Source of the DNA: CAZFGK01 sp964518635
GTDB lineage: Bacteria > Zixibacteria > MSB-5A5 > GN15 > FEB-12
Direction: 5' to 3'
NCBI GenBank assembly: GCA_964518635.1
Contig: CAZFGK010000016.1
Coordinates: 15,288 to 79,287 of the forward strand
DNA length: 64,000 nt
Made by a program: the position numbers and the translations under genes. Shown piece after piece: positions 52,258 to 60,669 of the stretch; the stretch's first letter is position 1, and every line of letters begins with the position of its first letter. Below the pieces are notes generated by a model. It was not told the DNA's origin. It did no database searches and was given only the letters and a program-made list of their open reading frames with translations.

Positions 52258-52328
52258 GGTGCCCCGATTGTTCCAGTCGGGTTCCTGTGGCATTCAATCG
52301 GCGGTACGAAGACGGAGCCGTCCTCTAG
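52258..52328. repeat. REP-like palindromic repeat pair downstream of the nitronate monooxygenase gene
   Basis: CCCGATT...AGTCGGG (about 52263-52281) is followed by GGCGGTACGAAGACGGAGCCG from 52300, matching the hairpin at 50564-50587 with a few changes. The shared order of elements suggests that the two loci derive from one repeat unit. Confidence 0.6.
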
Positions 52329-52449
52329 TAGATACATACGAAGTTGCAATTCTTGTAGCATCCCACCAATCGAAGCCGTATCTCCTGATCAGCATGTCCC
52401 CCAAAGAGCCAACATCCGAACCAGCACCTGACTCCGTAATCTAACAGCT

Positions 52450-53016
52450 ATGTTCGGATTTCTATTCAATTTTGCATTTGCCGGAGGGCCGAGTGATCAG
52501 GAACTGATCACGCGACTCTCCGCTGGCGACCAGAAAGCAGCGCGACTGCTCTATGACCGTCATATCAAACTCGTCTGGTCATTGGTCGTGCGAATCCTGA
52601 AAGACAGCGCCGAAGCAGAAGAAGTCGTTCAGGAGCTTTTTGTCCGCGTCTGGCAGCACTGTCGACTCTACGATTCCAGTCGTGGGGAAGTCGGCGCGTG
52701 GCTCACCCGTATGGCGAGAACGATGGCAATCGACCGTCTTCGCTCAACCACCAGTCGGGCAGTGCGTGAGTCATCCTATGGAGAAGAATCAGAAATCCAA
52801 ACGAGTGCTAACGCCGAAGATCACCTCGAATGGACGCAGGTTCGCAAAGTAATCGGCGAACTTCCCATCGAGCAGCGAACTCTCATCGAACAGGCCTATT
52901 TCGAAGGGCTTTCTCAAACTGAATTAGCGGAGAGGCATGCCCTCCCGTTAGGGACGGTAAAAACCCGGCTGAGGACCGGAATGATGACATTACGAAAGAT
53001 CTGGTTAGGTACATGA
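52450..53016 (+). CDS. ECF-type RNA polymerase sigma factor
   Basis: This 188-residue sigma70-family protein has region 2 (SAGDQKAARLLYDRHIKLVWSLVVRILKDSAEAEEVVQELFVRVWQH) and the linker. Region 4 has a helix-turn-helix (LIEQAYFEGLSQTELAERHALPLGTVKTRLRTGMMTLRKIW). The next gene overlaps by four bases and encodes its anti-sigma factor, so the pair is a standard ECF regulatory module. It probably controls itself and the downstream DUF4331 genes. The gene lies after a REP-like repeat, with no obvious promoter motif upstream. Confidence 0.9.
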   Translation: MFGFLFNFAFAGGPSDQELITRLSAGDQKAARLLYDRHIKLVWSLVVRILKDSAEAEEVVQELFVRVWQHCRLYDSSRGEVGAWLTRMARTMAIDRLRSTTSRAVRESSYGEESEIQTSANAEDHLEWTQVRKVIGELPIEQRTLIEQAYFEGLSQTELAERHALPLGTVKTRLRTGMMTLRKIWLGT

Positions 53017-53798
53017 GTACTCCAGTAAGAGCGCATCAGGAATTTCTCGAGATGGTCTGGGTGTATGCGGTCGGCGCACTCGACGGGGATGAGCTTCGCC
53101 AGTTCGAAGAGCATCTGATCGGCTGCTCTGAATGTCAGCAGGAACTCAAACGTGCAACCCAGACTGCCGACCGTCTTCCGTATGCTGCACCCCCCGCGCA
53201 ACCACCACCTGAACTCGCCTCAAAGGTAGAGCGACGGATCGCTGCGATTGCCGGGAATGCTCAGCAATCGACAACCACTCGTATCTCTCCGATGACATTC
53301 ATCGGTTTTGCTGCCGCTGCCGTGCTGCTTGTCACCTCACTTTTCATCTGGCAGAGATTCACAGATTCTCAAAATCAATTTGCTGCCCTGCAGGAACGGT
53401 TACAACGAGTCGAAGAGGAGCTGAAGAGCGAACGACGTGAACTCGCCCTCTATCAGTCGCCGCATCTTTCGATACTTGCTCTCGCTGGTCAGGATCAGGC
53501 AACGAACGCCAGTGGCAGAGTTCTTTGGGATACTGCCTCCGGTGAAGGATATTTCCTCGCCTCGTCATTACCGGCGATTGCATCAGATAAGAGTTACCAA
53601 CTTTGGGTGATCGCCGACGGCAAACCAGTGAGTGCCGGGGTCTTTGCCGTGGATCAACAAGGTATCGCGAAAATTCCGCTGCAGGGGATTCCATCGAAGG
53701 ATTCAATCGGGGCCTTTGCGGTGACAGTCGAGCCAGCCGGTGGGCTGCCACAGCCGAGTGGACCGATGTATCTCCTTGGTGCTCTTACGAAATCATAG
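53013..53798 (+). CDS. RskA-type anti-sigma factor
   Basis: This 261-residue protein has an N-terminal zinc-finger-like anti-sigma domain: VYAVGALDGDELRQFEEHLIGCSECQQEL, with the H-x3-C-x2-C pattern in HLIGCSEC. One membrane helix follows (MTFIGFAAAAVLLVTSLFIW). A short coiled coil (QNQFAALQERLQRVEEELKSERREL) precedes the RskA C-terminal domain (GRVLWDTASGEGYFLASSLPAIASDKSYQLWVIADGKPVSAGVFAVDQQG). It holds the ECF sigma factor at the membrane until it is proteolysed, a step in which a site-2 protease such as RseP is often involved. It overlaps the sigma gene. Confidence 0.88.
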   Translation: MSTPVRAHQEFLEMVWVYAVGALDGDELRQFEEHLIGCSECQQELKRATQTADRLPYAAPPAQPPPELASKVERRIAAIAGNAQQSTTTRISPMTFIGFAAAAVLLVTSLFIWQRFTDSQNQFAALQERLQRVEEELKSERRELALYQSPHLSILALAGQDQATNASGRVLWDTASGEGYFLASSLPAIASDKSYQLWVIADGKPVSAGVFAVDQQGIAKIPLQGIPSKDSIGAFAVTVEPAGGLPQPSGPMYLLGALTKS

Positions 53799-53906
53799 CA
53801 AAAAGAAAAAAGTCAGATTTCCGAAATCCGATCATCTGATCGGCTCCGTAGTCAGGGTGTTGGGCAAAGAAGTCCATCAAAACACAACCCTCTACAAGGA
53901 GCCAAC

Positions 53907-54608
53907 ATGTCAACCTTCTCAACTCCAAAACGCATCGGCGTCATCTGCGTCGGCGTTTTTTCGCTGATGGCCGCGGCCTTTGCCGCCGATCACTTCGACT
54001 CACCGCTGGCGAAGCGTGACGTGCGTACCGACATCACCGATGTCTACGCCTTCCGTAGTCCGTCAAATCCGGACAATCTCGTGGTTGTCATGGGAGTCTC
54101 ATCTTTCGTCCCCGGCGCATCGCCGACGACGCTGTTCTCAAATGATGCCCGCTACAACATTCATGTCGATAACGTCGATGACGGTCAACTCAAAGCCAAC
54201 GCCACTGTTCGTGTGACATTCAGCGGAAATTCCCAGCAGAAATTCTATGTCGACGGTCTCGGGAAAACGATCAAGGGATCGGTTGACCAGACGACCACCT
54301 CCGGCGCAATCAAAGTCTTCTGCGGTGCGACTGATGATCCGTTCTTTTTTGACCTTGCCGCTTTTCAGTCATTTGTCTCCGGGCCCTATCTCCCGGCTGC
54401 AGGACTTCGTGCGCCGGGTGCTGGAAATCCGACCGACTTTTTCGCAGGACGTAACATTGGCGCGATCGTAATCGAACTTCCGATTACTGCCCTGACCGGT
54501 CGTAGCAATTCGAATGAAGGTACGATCAAGGCCTGGACGACTATCACTGAGCCGGAATCTGGCTCAAGCATGGGTGCATCCAGCAGCAACCCACTCGCCG
54601 CCGAGTAA
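53907..54608 (+). CDS. DUF4331 domain protein
   Basis: This 233-residue exported protein has a signal peptide (IGVICVGVFSLMAAAFA). It begins ADHFDSPLAKRDVRTDITDVYAFRSPSNPDNLVVVMG, the classic opening of DUF4331. It ends in a low-complexity TITEPESGSSMGASSSNPLAAE. DUF4331 proteins are often found downstream of ECF sigma/anti-sigma pairs, as here. Their function is not known; they are exported beta-rich proteins. The next gene encodes a matching second half. Confidence 0.85.
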   Translation: MSTFSTPKRIGVICVGVFSLMAAAFAADHFDSPLAKRDVRTDITDVYAFRSPSNPDNLVVVMGVSSFVPGASPTTLFSNDARYNIHVDNVDDGQLKANATVRVTFSGNSQQKFYVDGLGKTIKGSVDQTTTSGAIKVFCGATDDPFFFDLAAFQSFVSGPYLPAAGLRAPGAGNPTDFFAGRNIGAIVIELPITALTGRSNSNEGTIKAWTTITEPESGSSMGASSSNPLAAE

Positions 54609-54650
54609 CAACCCAACAACGAATAGAAAAATTACGGAGATTTGATTCAG

Positions 54651-55169
54651 ATGAAAAACTTCAGACTTTCGCTCCCCTTTGCTCTGGCCGCACTCACCCT
54701 GATCAGTGGCGTCGTCGGCTGCAGCCGCAAAGACAATCCGAACACACGATATATCCAGACCGAACGGATGGGGATCCCGGCCCTGAATACCGTGTTGATC
54801 GTCGGCGATCAGAACAAAGATGACTACAACACCGCCGATCCGGTCAATGATGTCTCTGTTTACACTAGTGTCTCCATCGCGCGACTGGATGCTCTTCGTT
54901 CGGCAGTAGGAGCAGTTGCAGGATTTCCTGCGGAGGATATGCCCGGGATTTCATCCGCGACGCTGACCAGCATTGTCATCCCTGATGTTGTGACGATCAA
55001 CTTCGCGAATCCAGTGACCTTTCCGAATGGTCGTCAGCTGGCCGATGATGTCATCGATGCCGAGCTCAAACTCGTGCTCAATCGCCAGCATCCGGCGGTG
55101 AGTGATGCCATCAATGCCAACGACCGCGCCTTCTCGGCAACCTTCCCCTATCTTGCGAGCGCGAACTAG
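54651..55169 (+). CDS. DUF4331-related lipoprotein
   Basis: ATG 54651 follows ACGGAGA and gives 172 residues with a lipoprotein signal (LAALTLISGVVGCSRK). The body, RYIQTERMGIPALNTVLIVGDQNKDDYNTADPVND, and the ending VTFPNGRQLADDVIDAELKLVLNRQHP match the C-terminal part of longer DUF4331 proteins. This gene and the previous one therefore look like one protein split into two exported halves, each with its own signal. Function is unknown. Confidence 0.7.
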   Translation: MKNFRLSLPFALAALTLISGVVGCSRKDNPNTRYIQTERMGIPALNTVLIVGDQNKDDYNTADPVNDVSVYTSVSIARLDALRSAVGAVAGFPAEDMPGISSATLTSIVIPDVVTINFANPVTFPNGRQLADDVIDAELKLVLNRQHPAVSDAINANDRAFSATFPYLASAN

Positions 55170-55172
55170 GCC

Positions 55173-56432
55173 ATGAAGAAACCGCTGCTCTTGCTTATGG
55201 CCGGACTCCTCTCTGTTGGCGGAATCACCCTCCTGACCATCAATGAACCAGCATCATCGGACACGGTTACCGTGTCCGATGCTCTGGCGAATATCGATGC
55301 GGTCATTCGATTTCATGAACAGAAAACCGTCACAGATCCATTTTCATTTCCTGACTTCCGTCTTCTCGGCAGTACTTACGCAGAGCGGGGAAGACTGTCC
55401 GGCAAGCTGAGCGACTATCGAAATGCCGAGATGGCGTTTCAAAAATCGGTCAGGCTTCAGATTGCAAGAAACGAATCAGCGATTGTCGGACTTGCGCATG
55501 CATTGCAATCACAGCATAAGTTCTCGTCAGCCGAATCGGTCCTTGTTCACTCATGGGTAGTTGTTGGAAATCTTCCGAATGCTATCGCTGTTCGCGGAGA
55601 TGTCTCATTCGAGCTTGGTAACTATGAAGCCGCCGACTCTCTCTATCGCGCGTTTGCGTTGATCGAACCGGGACTGGCGGCATGGAGCCGTCAGGCAAAA
55701 ATGGCAATCCATCAGGGGAATTGGGAGTATGCCCGTGAACTCTGGGAGCGAATCTGCGCCATTTCGTCAGCTGGGAATGAATCAGAGATGGCATGGGCAT
55801 GGGTGATGCATGGCGAGCTTTATCTTCGAGCCGGTAAGCTTGAACGAGCGAGAGGTTGTTTTGACCGTTCGCTCGATATTCTTCCAGGCTATTCGCTCGC
55901 ACTAGAACATCTAGCGGAAACATTCGAGCTTGAAGGGGAATTTGCCCGGGCAATTCCGCTCCTTGATTCGGCAATAGCGTCAAGCAGCCACGCCGATCTT
56001 CTCTTTCGACGAGCTGATCTTGCCGAATGGGAAGGGGATGCAAGATATGCTGCCGAACTTCGCACATCTGGAAGAAACCAACTGGATGTGGAACTCGCTG
56101 CTGGTGATATCGGACATCGGCGTGTCCTGATCGATCTCCTTTTGAACGATCCGGTTGATTATCCTCGGGCACTCGAGCTGGCGCGGCAGGAATATGCGGA
56201 GCGCGCGGATATCGGCGCAGAGATCACTCTCGCACGTGCCCTCTCGGCAGCAGGAGATCACGCGGCTGCAGCAAAGCACGCTCGTTCGGCGGTTCGATTC
56301 GGGAGCTATGAGCCGGGTATCATCCATGATGCAGCGTCAATACTTCGACTGGCTGGTGAGTATCATCTGGCGGATTCTCTCAAAACAGTCGCTAATCGGA
56401 TGAATCCGTCGCTTGATCAGACAGGAGCATGA
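55173..56432 (+). CDS. Exported TPR-repeat protein
   Basis: This 419-residue protein starts three bases after the preceding stop and has a signal peptide (LLLLMAGLLSVGGITLL). TPR-like helices fill the mature part: FRLLGSTYAERGRLSGKLSDYRNAEMAFQKSVRL, WVMHGELYLRAGKLERARGCFDRSLDILPGYSLALEHLAETFELEGEFARAIPLLDSAI and LARALSAAGDHAAAAKHARSAVRF. It completes a five-gene unit: sigma, anti-sigma, two DUF4331 proteins and a TPR protein. Such sets with TPR proteins are common in FCB genomes. A terminator hairpin follows at 56440. Confidence 0.8.
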   Translation: MKKPLLLLMAGLLSVGGITLLTINEPASSDTVTVSDALANIDAVIRFHEQKTVTDPFSFPDFRLLGSTYAERGRLSGKLSDYRNAEMAFQKSVRLQIARNESAIVGLAHALQSQHKFSSAESVLVHSWVVVGNLPNAIAVRGDVSFELGNYEAADSLYRAFALIEPGLAAWSRQAKMAIHQGNWEYARELWERICAISSAGNESEMAWAWVMHGELYLRAGKLERARGCFDRSLDILPGYSLALEHLAETFELEGEFARAIPLLDSAIASSSHADLLFRRADLAEWEGDARYAAELRTSGRNQLDVELAAGDIGHRRVLIDLLLNDPVDYPRALELARQEYAERADIGAEITLARALSAAGDHAAAAKHARSAVRFGSYEPGIIHDAASILRLAGEYHLADSLKTVANRMNPSLDQTGA

Positions 56433-56439
56433 GTGAGAG

Positions 56440-56482
56440 GTGAATGGCAGGCATCTGGTCTGCCATTCACAGTCCATTTTCC
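56440..56482 (+). terminator. Terminator after the DUF4331/TPR unit
   Basis: GTGAATGGCAG and CTGCCATTCAC (56440-56450, 56460-56470) form an 11-bp perfect stem with a 9-base loop. Only a short T-rich stretch follows (CCATTTTCC). Confidence 0.6.
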
Positions 56483-56531
56483 GTCTAAATTCTCTAGTTG
56501 AGTGATCTCATGCAAAGCGGCATACTCTGGA

Positions 56532-57926
56532 ATGCTTGTCTGTATCAGCGATCTGCATCTCCGGGACGAAGCCGTGTTGACCATCCCCGCCAACATGACC
56601 AATCGCTTCCTGCGAAAGTCTCTGATCCCGCAAATTCGAGATGCCCTCGCCAAAGATGTCGAAGTCCTGTTCTTAGGCGACATCGTTGATGTCAATCGAT
56701 CTCGCTATTGGGTGAATGGTCGTTCGCACGGCTACCGTCCGTGGAGCCACTGGTATGAGACGCAGGAAAAATTGGACGGTAACGTTCCAAAATCGCGCCC
56801 TGGTTTTGTTTCTGCCATGTTCGAGGCAGATGTTCTGAATATCCTGAATGACATCGAAGAGGCAAATCGCGAGAGTCTCGCGATCTGGAGAGCATTCAAA
56901 GATTTCAGCAACGACATTTGGGGAAGCGATGGCTATCGCCCTGACAAGATTCGTTTTCTTTTCATTCCCGGAAATCATGATCGACTTGTGCAATACTCCG
57001 AGACCACCCGCAAACGACTGTGCGAGATCTTGTATCTCGACAACTATGTGCCGAATCAACCATACCCGTGGTGGCTGGCGATGCCGGAATACTCTGTTCT
57101 TGCTCAGCATGGTCAGATTTTTGACACCAACAACTCCGGCGCAAAGGGGAAAGTGATCGATGGTCTGGAGCGACCGGAATTGCAATTCTATCCATCACTC
57201 GGTGATGTCTTCACCGTCACCTTTGGAGTCGAGCTGGTCGAACGATTTGAACATGAAGTCCGCAATCTCCCCTCCGATGAACGGGAGGGGCTGGTCAATT
57301 CACTCGCAAAAATCGATCTCGTCCGTCCGCAGGTAGCAGCCCTTCGCTGGTTGCATGACTGGGGATTGCAACGTGCGACTGGCTATTCCGAAGCCCTCGA
57401 CAAAGTGATCAGCGATCTGGTACGTGAATTTCTACACATCGATTTTGTCGACCGATGGCTGAATCTGCCGTCTGGGGTACGATTCATTTTGCGCATGGGG
57501 ATCGGCTTGCCGAAAAATATGCGCAAAGCGATCGAAGAGATGGATCGCCATTCACGCGCCCCGCGCAAGCCGGAAAAATATATGAAACGTGCGCTCAAGG
57601 GGATCGTCGGTGGGCCGTTTGCGCAATGGCATCGTGAAAGGTGTCCGGAGTTGCGTCATATTGTGAGTGGTCACACTCATATTCCGATTGTCGTGCCGCT
57701 GACCGGGACGACGGGGGATGATTCAAAAACTGAATACATGCATTTCAATACAGGTACCTGGCTGGATGTGATTGAAGAGGGGAAGGGGCAGCACGGGGGA
57801 TTTGCGAAACGTCATCAGATGTCGCATGTGATGTTTTACAAAGACGGCGAAGATATCCGCCCCAGCGGCAAAGAACGCTCCCTTTGGGAATTCTGGGGCG
57901 GGTCTTTGAGAGAGGGCGGGATGTGA
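56532..57926 (+). CDS. Calcineurin-like metallophosphoesterase
   Basis: This 464-residue protein starts at ATG 56532; homology begins directly after it (MLVCISDLHLRDEAV). The two-metal signature is complete: D-x-H in SDLHL, GDxxD in FLGDIVDVNRSRYW, GNHD in IPGNHDRLVQYSE, and the final GHTH in VSGHTHIPIVVPL. A long helical insert of about 200 residues lies between GNHD and GHTH (for example FEHEVRNLPSDEREGLVNSLAKIDL). Substrate could be a phosphoester of nucleotides, lipids or proteins; nothing in the sequence settles it. No signal peptide is evident. Confidence 0.85.
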   Translation: MLVCISDLHLRDEAVLTIPANMTNRFLRKSLIPQIRDALAKDVEVLFLGDIVDVNRSRYWVNGRSHGYRPWSHWYETQEKLDGNVPKSRPGFVSAMFEADVLNILNDIEEANRESLAIWRAFKDFSNDIWGSDGYRPDKIRFLFIPGNHDRLVQYSETTRKRLCEILYLDNYVPNQPYPWWLAMPEYSVLAQHGQIFDTNNSGAKGKVIDGLERPELQFYPSLGDVFTVTFGVELVERFEHEVRNLPSDEREGLVNSLAKIDLVRPQVAALRWLHDWGLQRATGYSEALDKVISDLVREFLHIDFVDRWLNLPSGVRFILRMGIGLPKNMRKAIEEMDRHSRAPRKPEKYMKRALKGIVGGPFAQWHRERCPELRHIVSGHTHIPIVVPLTGTTGDDSKTEYMHFNTGTWLDVIEEGKGQHGGFAKRHQMSHVMFYKDGEDIRPSGKERSLWEFWGGSLREGGM

Positions 57927-57967
57927 ATTCCGATTGCCTCAATTCTGTTGTCCCACGCTCAGTGCGC

Positions 57968-58034
57968 GGCAGACGCCCTCGTCTGCCCGTTCTTGTATCA
58001 TGAAAAGGTGGCCCTGATCACCAGATCAGGGTTC
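57968..58034. repeat. Two palindromic repeat units
   Basis: GGCAGACG...CGTCTGCC with CGTTCTTGTATCATG (57968-58002) belongs with the unit at 50615. Next to it GTGGCCCTGATC...GATCAGGGTTC (58008-58034) belongs with an inverted unit at 63886-63912. No gene was found in 57927-58206. Confidence 0.65.
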
Positions 58035-58206
58035 ATGCTTCCTTCGTATCAGTGAGTTGCTCCACATCACCTTCAAATCCACAAATCACTGGCGCATCCC
58101 CTACCTCTCAGCTTTCATTTGTGACGTATGAAATCAACCAACACTCATGACGAACGTATCGCCAAGATGATCTTCGCATTGGTCAGACGGTAGCAAAGAA
58201 CCTCAC

Positions 58207-58836
58207 ATGAACATCACACTACGGCTCGGCTATCTCTCATCAATCGGAATGGTACTGGTGGGTGTGCTTTATGCGCTGGTTGTCGGTTTCGGGATTGCCC
58301 AAGCCGGTCTTCAGAATCCGATCATTGATCCAACCTTGGCGGTGATGGAAGCAATCACCCTGCTCTCCGCACCACTCATCGTGATCCTCATGGTTGCGAT
58401 GTACGGTGTTGCGAACAAAGAACGCAAAGTCTTCGGTATTCTCGCTCTTTCATTCGCGATTATCATGGCAGGATTGACCAGTAGCGTGCATTTCTACGCA
58501 CTCACTGCTGGACGTCAGACAGACTTTACGACATTGGAGTGGCCCTCCGCACTTTATGCCATTGAACTTCTCGCCTGGGATATCTTCCTCGGAATGGCAC
58601 TCGTCTGTGCGGCACTCACATTCGACGATTCCAAGCGCTTTCGACGTGCACGCTGGTCTCTTTTCGCGACAGGTATTCTCTGTCTGATCGGTGGTGTCGG
58701 GCCTTTCCTCGGGAACATGGCTCTTCAACGAATCGGGATAGTTGGTTATGGCATTGCCCTTCCAATTTCGTGTATCTTTCTTGCCAGAGTGTTTCACCCG
58801 AGAGGGTCAGAAGCCCCTCCTCACATTGTTACATAA
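58207..58836 (+). CDS. Six-TM membrane protein, unknown function
   Basis: This 209-residue protein is almost wholly hydrophobic, with about six membrane segments (LSSIGMVLVGVLYALVVGFGIAQ, VIVILMV-type, ILALSFAIIMAGL, AIELLAWDIFLGMALVCAAL, SLFATGILCLIGGVGPFLG, YGIALPISCIFLARVF). An acidic patch (TFDDSKRFRRARW) lies between the fourth and fifth. I do not recognise a family. It is followed 14 bases later by another small membrane-protein gene. Confidence 0.6.
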   Translation: MNITLRLGYLSSIGMVLVGVLYALVVGFGIAQAGLQNPIIDPTLAVMEAITLLSAPLIVILMVAMYGVANKERKVFGILALSFAIIMAGLTSSVHFYALTAGRQTDFTTLEWPSALYAIELLAWDIFLGMALVCAALTFDDSKRFRRARWSLFATGILCLIGGVGPFLGNMALQRIGIVGYGIALPISCIFLARVFHPRGSEAPPHIVT

Positions 58837-58850
58837 CGAGGACACGCCCG

Positions 58851-59261
58851 ATGGATGAAGTCTCGACATTACGTCTCTATCTGCTTCGCGCGATGTACGC
58901 CCTCTTGCTCGTGGGGCTGGGGCTTACCATTTGGCCAATGCTGTTCAGTCCGCCGCCAAAGTGGGGACACATGCACAGTGTGGTCGTCTGTATGCTGACC
59001 GCGATCTCTCTGACCGCCGCTATTGGAATCAGATATCCCTTAAGAATGCTCCCACTTCTTTTCTTTGAACTGGGATGGAAGGTGATCTGGTTGCTCGTGA
59101 TTGCTCTGCCACTCTGGCGAGCGGGGGAGCTTTCCGAGACATTCACCCAAACCGCATTTGAATCTCTCCCCGCGCTTGTAATTATTCCTGCGGTCATTCC
59201 GTGGGGGTATGTGATGAAGCATTATGTCAGAGCACCCGGTGAGAGGTGGAAAGGGAAGTGA
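58851..59261 (+). CDS. Four-TM membrane protein, unknown function
   Basis: ATG 58851 has GAGGA about eight bases upstream and gives 136 residues with four hydrophobic segments (LLRAMYALLLVGLGLTIWPMLF, VVVCMLTAISLTAAIGI, MLPLLFFELGWKVIWLLVIALPLW, SLPALVIIPAVIPWGYVM). It follows the preceding membrane-protein gene closely, and both may form one transcription unit. No family is recognised. Confidence 0.6.
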   Translation: MDEVSTLRLYLLRAMYALLLVGLGLTIWPMLFSPPPKWGHMHSVVVCMLTAISLTAAIGIRYPLRMLPLLFFELGWKVIWLLVIALPLWRAGELSETFTQTAFESLPALVIIPAVIPWGYVMKHYVRAPGERWKGK

Positions 59262-59330
59262 GGGAGCAAAAATCGATTGACGATTGCCCGTGTACCTTGA
59301 AGATATTGTCTGCCACATTTCTTGATCTTC

Positions 59331-59943
59331 GTGGCCCGGGCTTGCGGCCCGGGTTCCCGTGTACATTTTCACTGACAGATTCTGTCACCCCTGCACCTTA
59401 TGATCTCACATGCCAAAACTGCGACACTTCGATCATCTCAACTCCGCAAGATTCTTCACCTTCACCTGTCATCGTCGTGTTCCTCATCTGAACTCACCCG
59501 AACCGAGAGATATTGTGGTCAAGCATCTCGGAATCATGCGCGAACGAACAGGAACTCGAATTTTCGGTTTTGTCCTCATGCCCGAGCATATTCATCTTGT
59601 TCTTCATCCACGAGACTCTATTGAGCTTGGCAGGGCGATTGGATTTCTCAAGTCAGAATCAGCCAAAGAGATCAAGAGAGTTCAGAATCTTTCTGTTGAA
59701 CAGACTATCTGGCAGCCGCGTGGGTTTGATCACAATTGTCGTACGCGGGAGGCGGTACTAAACATGATTCAGTATTGTCATAATAATCCTGTTCGTCGTA
59801 ACTTGTGCGAGACGCCGACAGATTGGAATTGGTCGAGCGCGAGGTGGTATGCAGGGATTCGCGAAGAAGGGTTGATTGTTGATGATATTGATGAATCAAC
59901 GGGATGAAGAGACACGGGAACCCGGGCCGCAAGCCCGGGCCAC
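59331..59943 (+). mobile_element. REP-associated tyrosine transposase unit (RAYT with inverted REPs)
   Basis: A 32-base REP at 59331-59362 (GTGGCCCGGGCTTGCGGC to CCCGTGT) is repeated perfectly and inverted at 59912-59943. Between them lies one transposase gene (59410-59907). Each REP contains CCCGGG...GCGGCCCGGG and folds as a hairpin. This is the classical domesticated or mobile REPtron layout. Degenerate REPs elsewhere in the window (for example 50524) suggest past activity. Confidence 0.85.
59410..59907 (+). CDS. REP-associated tyrosine transposase (Y1-type)
   Basis: This 165-residue protein has the Y1/HUH fold of IS200-related transposases: FFTFTCHRRVPHL at the start and the histidine-hydrophobic-histidine motif in FVLMPEHIHLVLHP (HIH). 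The catalytic-tyrosine segment is YCHNNPVRRNLCETPTDWNWSSARWYAG. All three blocks are diagnostic of TnpA_REP proteins, which nick and join REP hairpins as single-stranded DNA. The gene is full length. Its stop is 4 bases before the inverted REP at 59912. Confidence 0.92.
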   Translation: MPKLRHFDHLNSARFFTFTCHRRVPHLNSPEPRDIVVKHLGIMRERTGTRIFGFVLMPEHIHLVLHPRDSIELGRAIGFLKSESAKEIKRVQNLSVEQTIWQPRGFDHNCRTREAVLNMIQYCHNNPVRRNLCETPTDWNWSSARWYAGIREEGLIVDDIDESTG

Positions 59944-59997
59944 AAATGAAGAATAACTTGAGTACCCGGGCCACCGGTCCAGTAATGAAGGATACAC

Positions 59998-60669
59998 ATG
60001 ATTGAAATAGGCTTCAAGTTTTCCAATTCTGCAATATCACGGGAGTTTTATGAACAATTTCAATCTCGGGGTTTTTTGAAGCGACGTAGTATCAGTGGGC
60101 ACGCATTTTTGCGACAAATTACTGAAAATTGCTTTTGGCATCCTGGAATCATGTGTAGTAGAGACCAAAATCGGAGTCGAATAACGGTCTTTTCGACCGT
60201 ACTTTATTTTGACAAAGAAATCGAATCCTTGGTTGCTACTTGGACAGATGTCGACTCATTTGTTCGATTGAACCCCGCAACTGCAGGTCGGTCGTTATAC
60301 ACACTTTACCCTCAGCGCAACTACTTTGAGTGGGAGATAATGCAAAAGCACACATACGAAGAAATCAAAGAATTGGTTCGCAATAAAGTAGACGAGTTTA
60401 TTGATGTTGTGACTCCTTGGGTGACGGGTTTGACGGACAGGAGAAATCTAATTAGTGAGCTCTTAACTTATAAGAATGATCCTGGTACTCACAGATATTT
60501 TGTCATTCCTGCAGCCTATTTACTGCTAAATGAAAGGGTACTTGCACGGGAATATTATCTGAACCTACTTAATGCTATTGAAACTAAAGGTCCTGATGCA
60601 CTGACATCAGAACGGGAAAATAACTGGCACATTAAATTTCGTGAAAAACTCAAGTTCCTTCTAGATTAA
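59998..60669 (+). CDS. Hypothetical protein, possible displaced immunity protein
   Basis: This 223-residue soluble protein (MIEIGFKFSNSAISREFYEQF..., ending HIKFREKLKFLLD) has no recognised family. Codon use is AT-rich and unlike the conserved genes of the window. It follows a partial REP (CCCGGGCCACCGG at about 59968). Its TAA (60667-60669) falls within the first codons of the truncated RHS frame. In RHS loci such a position, directly before an orphan core, is usual for the immunity gene of an older toxin tip. That is inference; no export signal is present. Confidence 0.5.
   Translation: MIEIGFKFSNSAISREFYEQFQSRGFLKRRSISGHAFLRQITENCFWHPGIMCSRDQNRSRITVFSTVLYFDKEIESLVATWTDVDSFVRLNPATAGRSLYTLYPQRNYFEWEIMQKHTYEEIKELVRNKVDEFIDVVTPWVTGLTDRRNLISELLTYKNDPGTHRYFVIPAAYLLLNERVLAREYYLNLLNAIETKGPDALTSERENNWHIKFREKLKFLLD

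Noticed and set aside
52219..52449. Possible ECF-type promoter before the sigma gene
   Set aside because: No clear GGAAC-like -35 with a partner element was found; the stretch is occupied by palindromic repeats.
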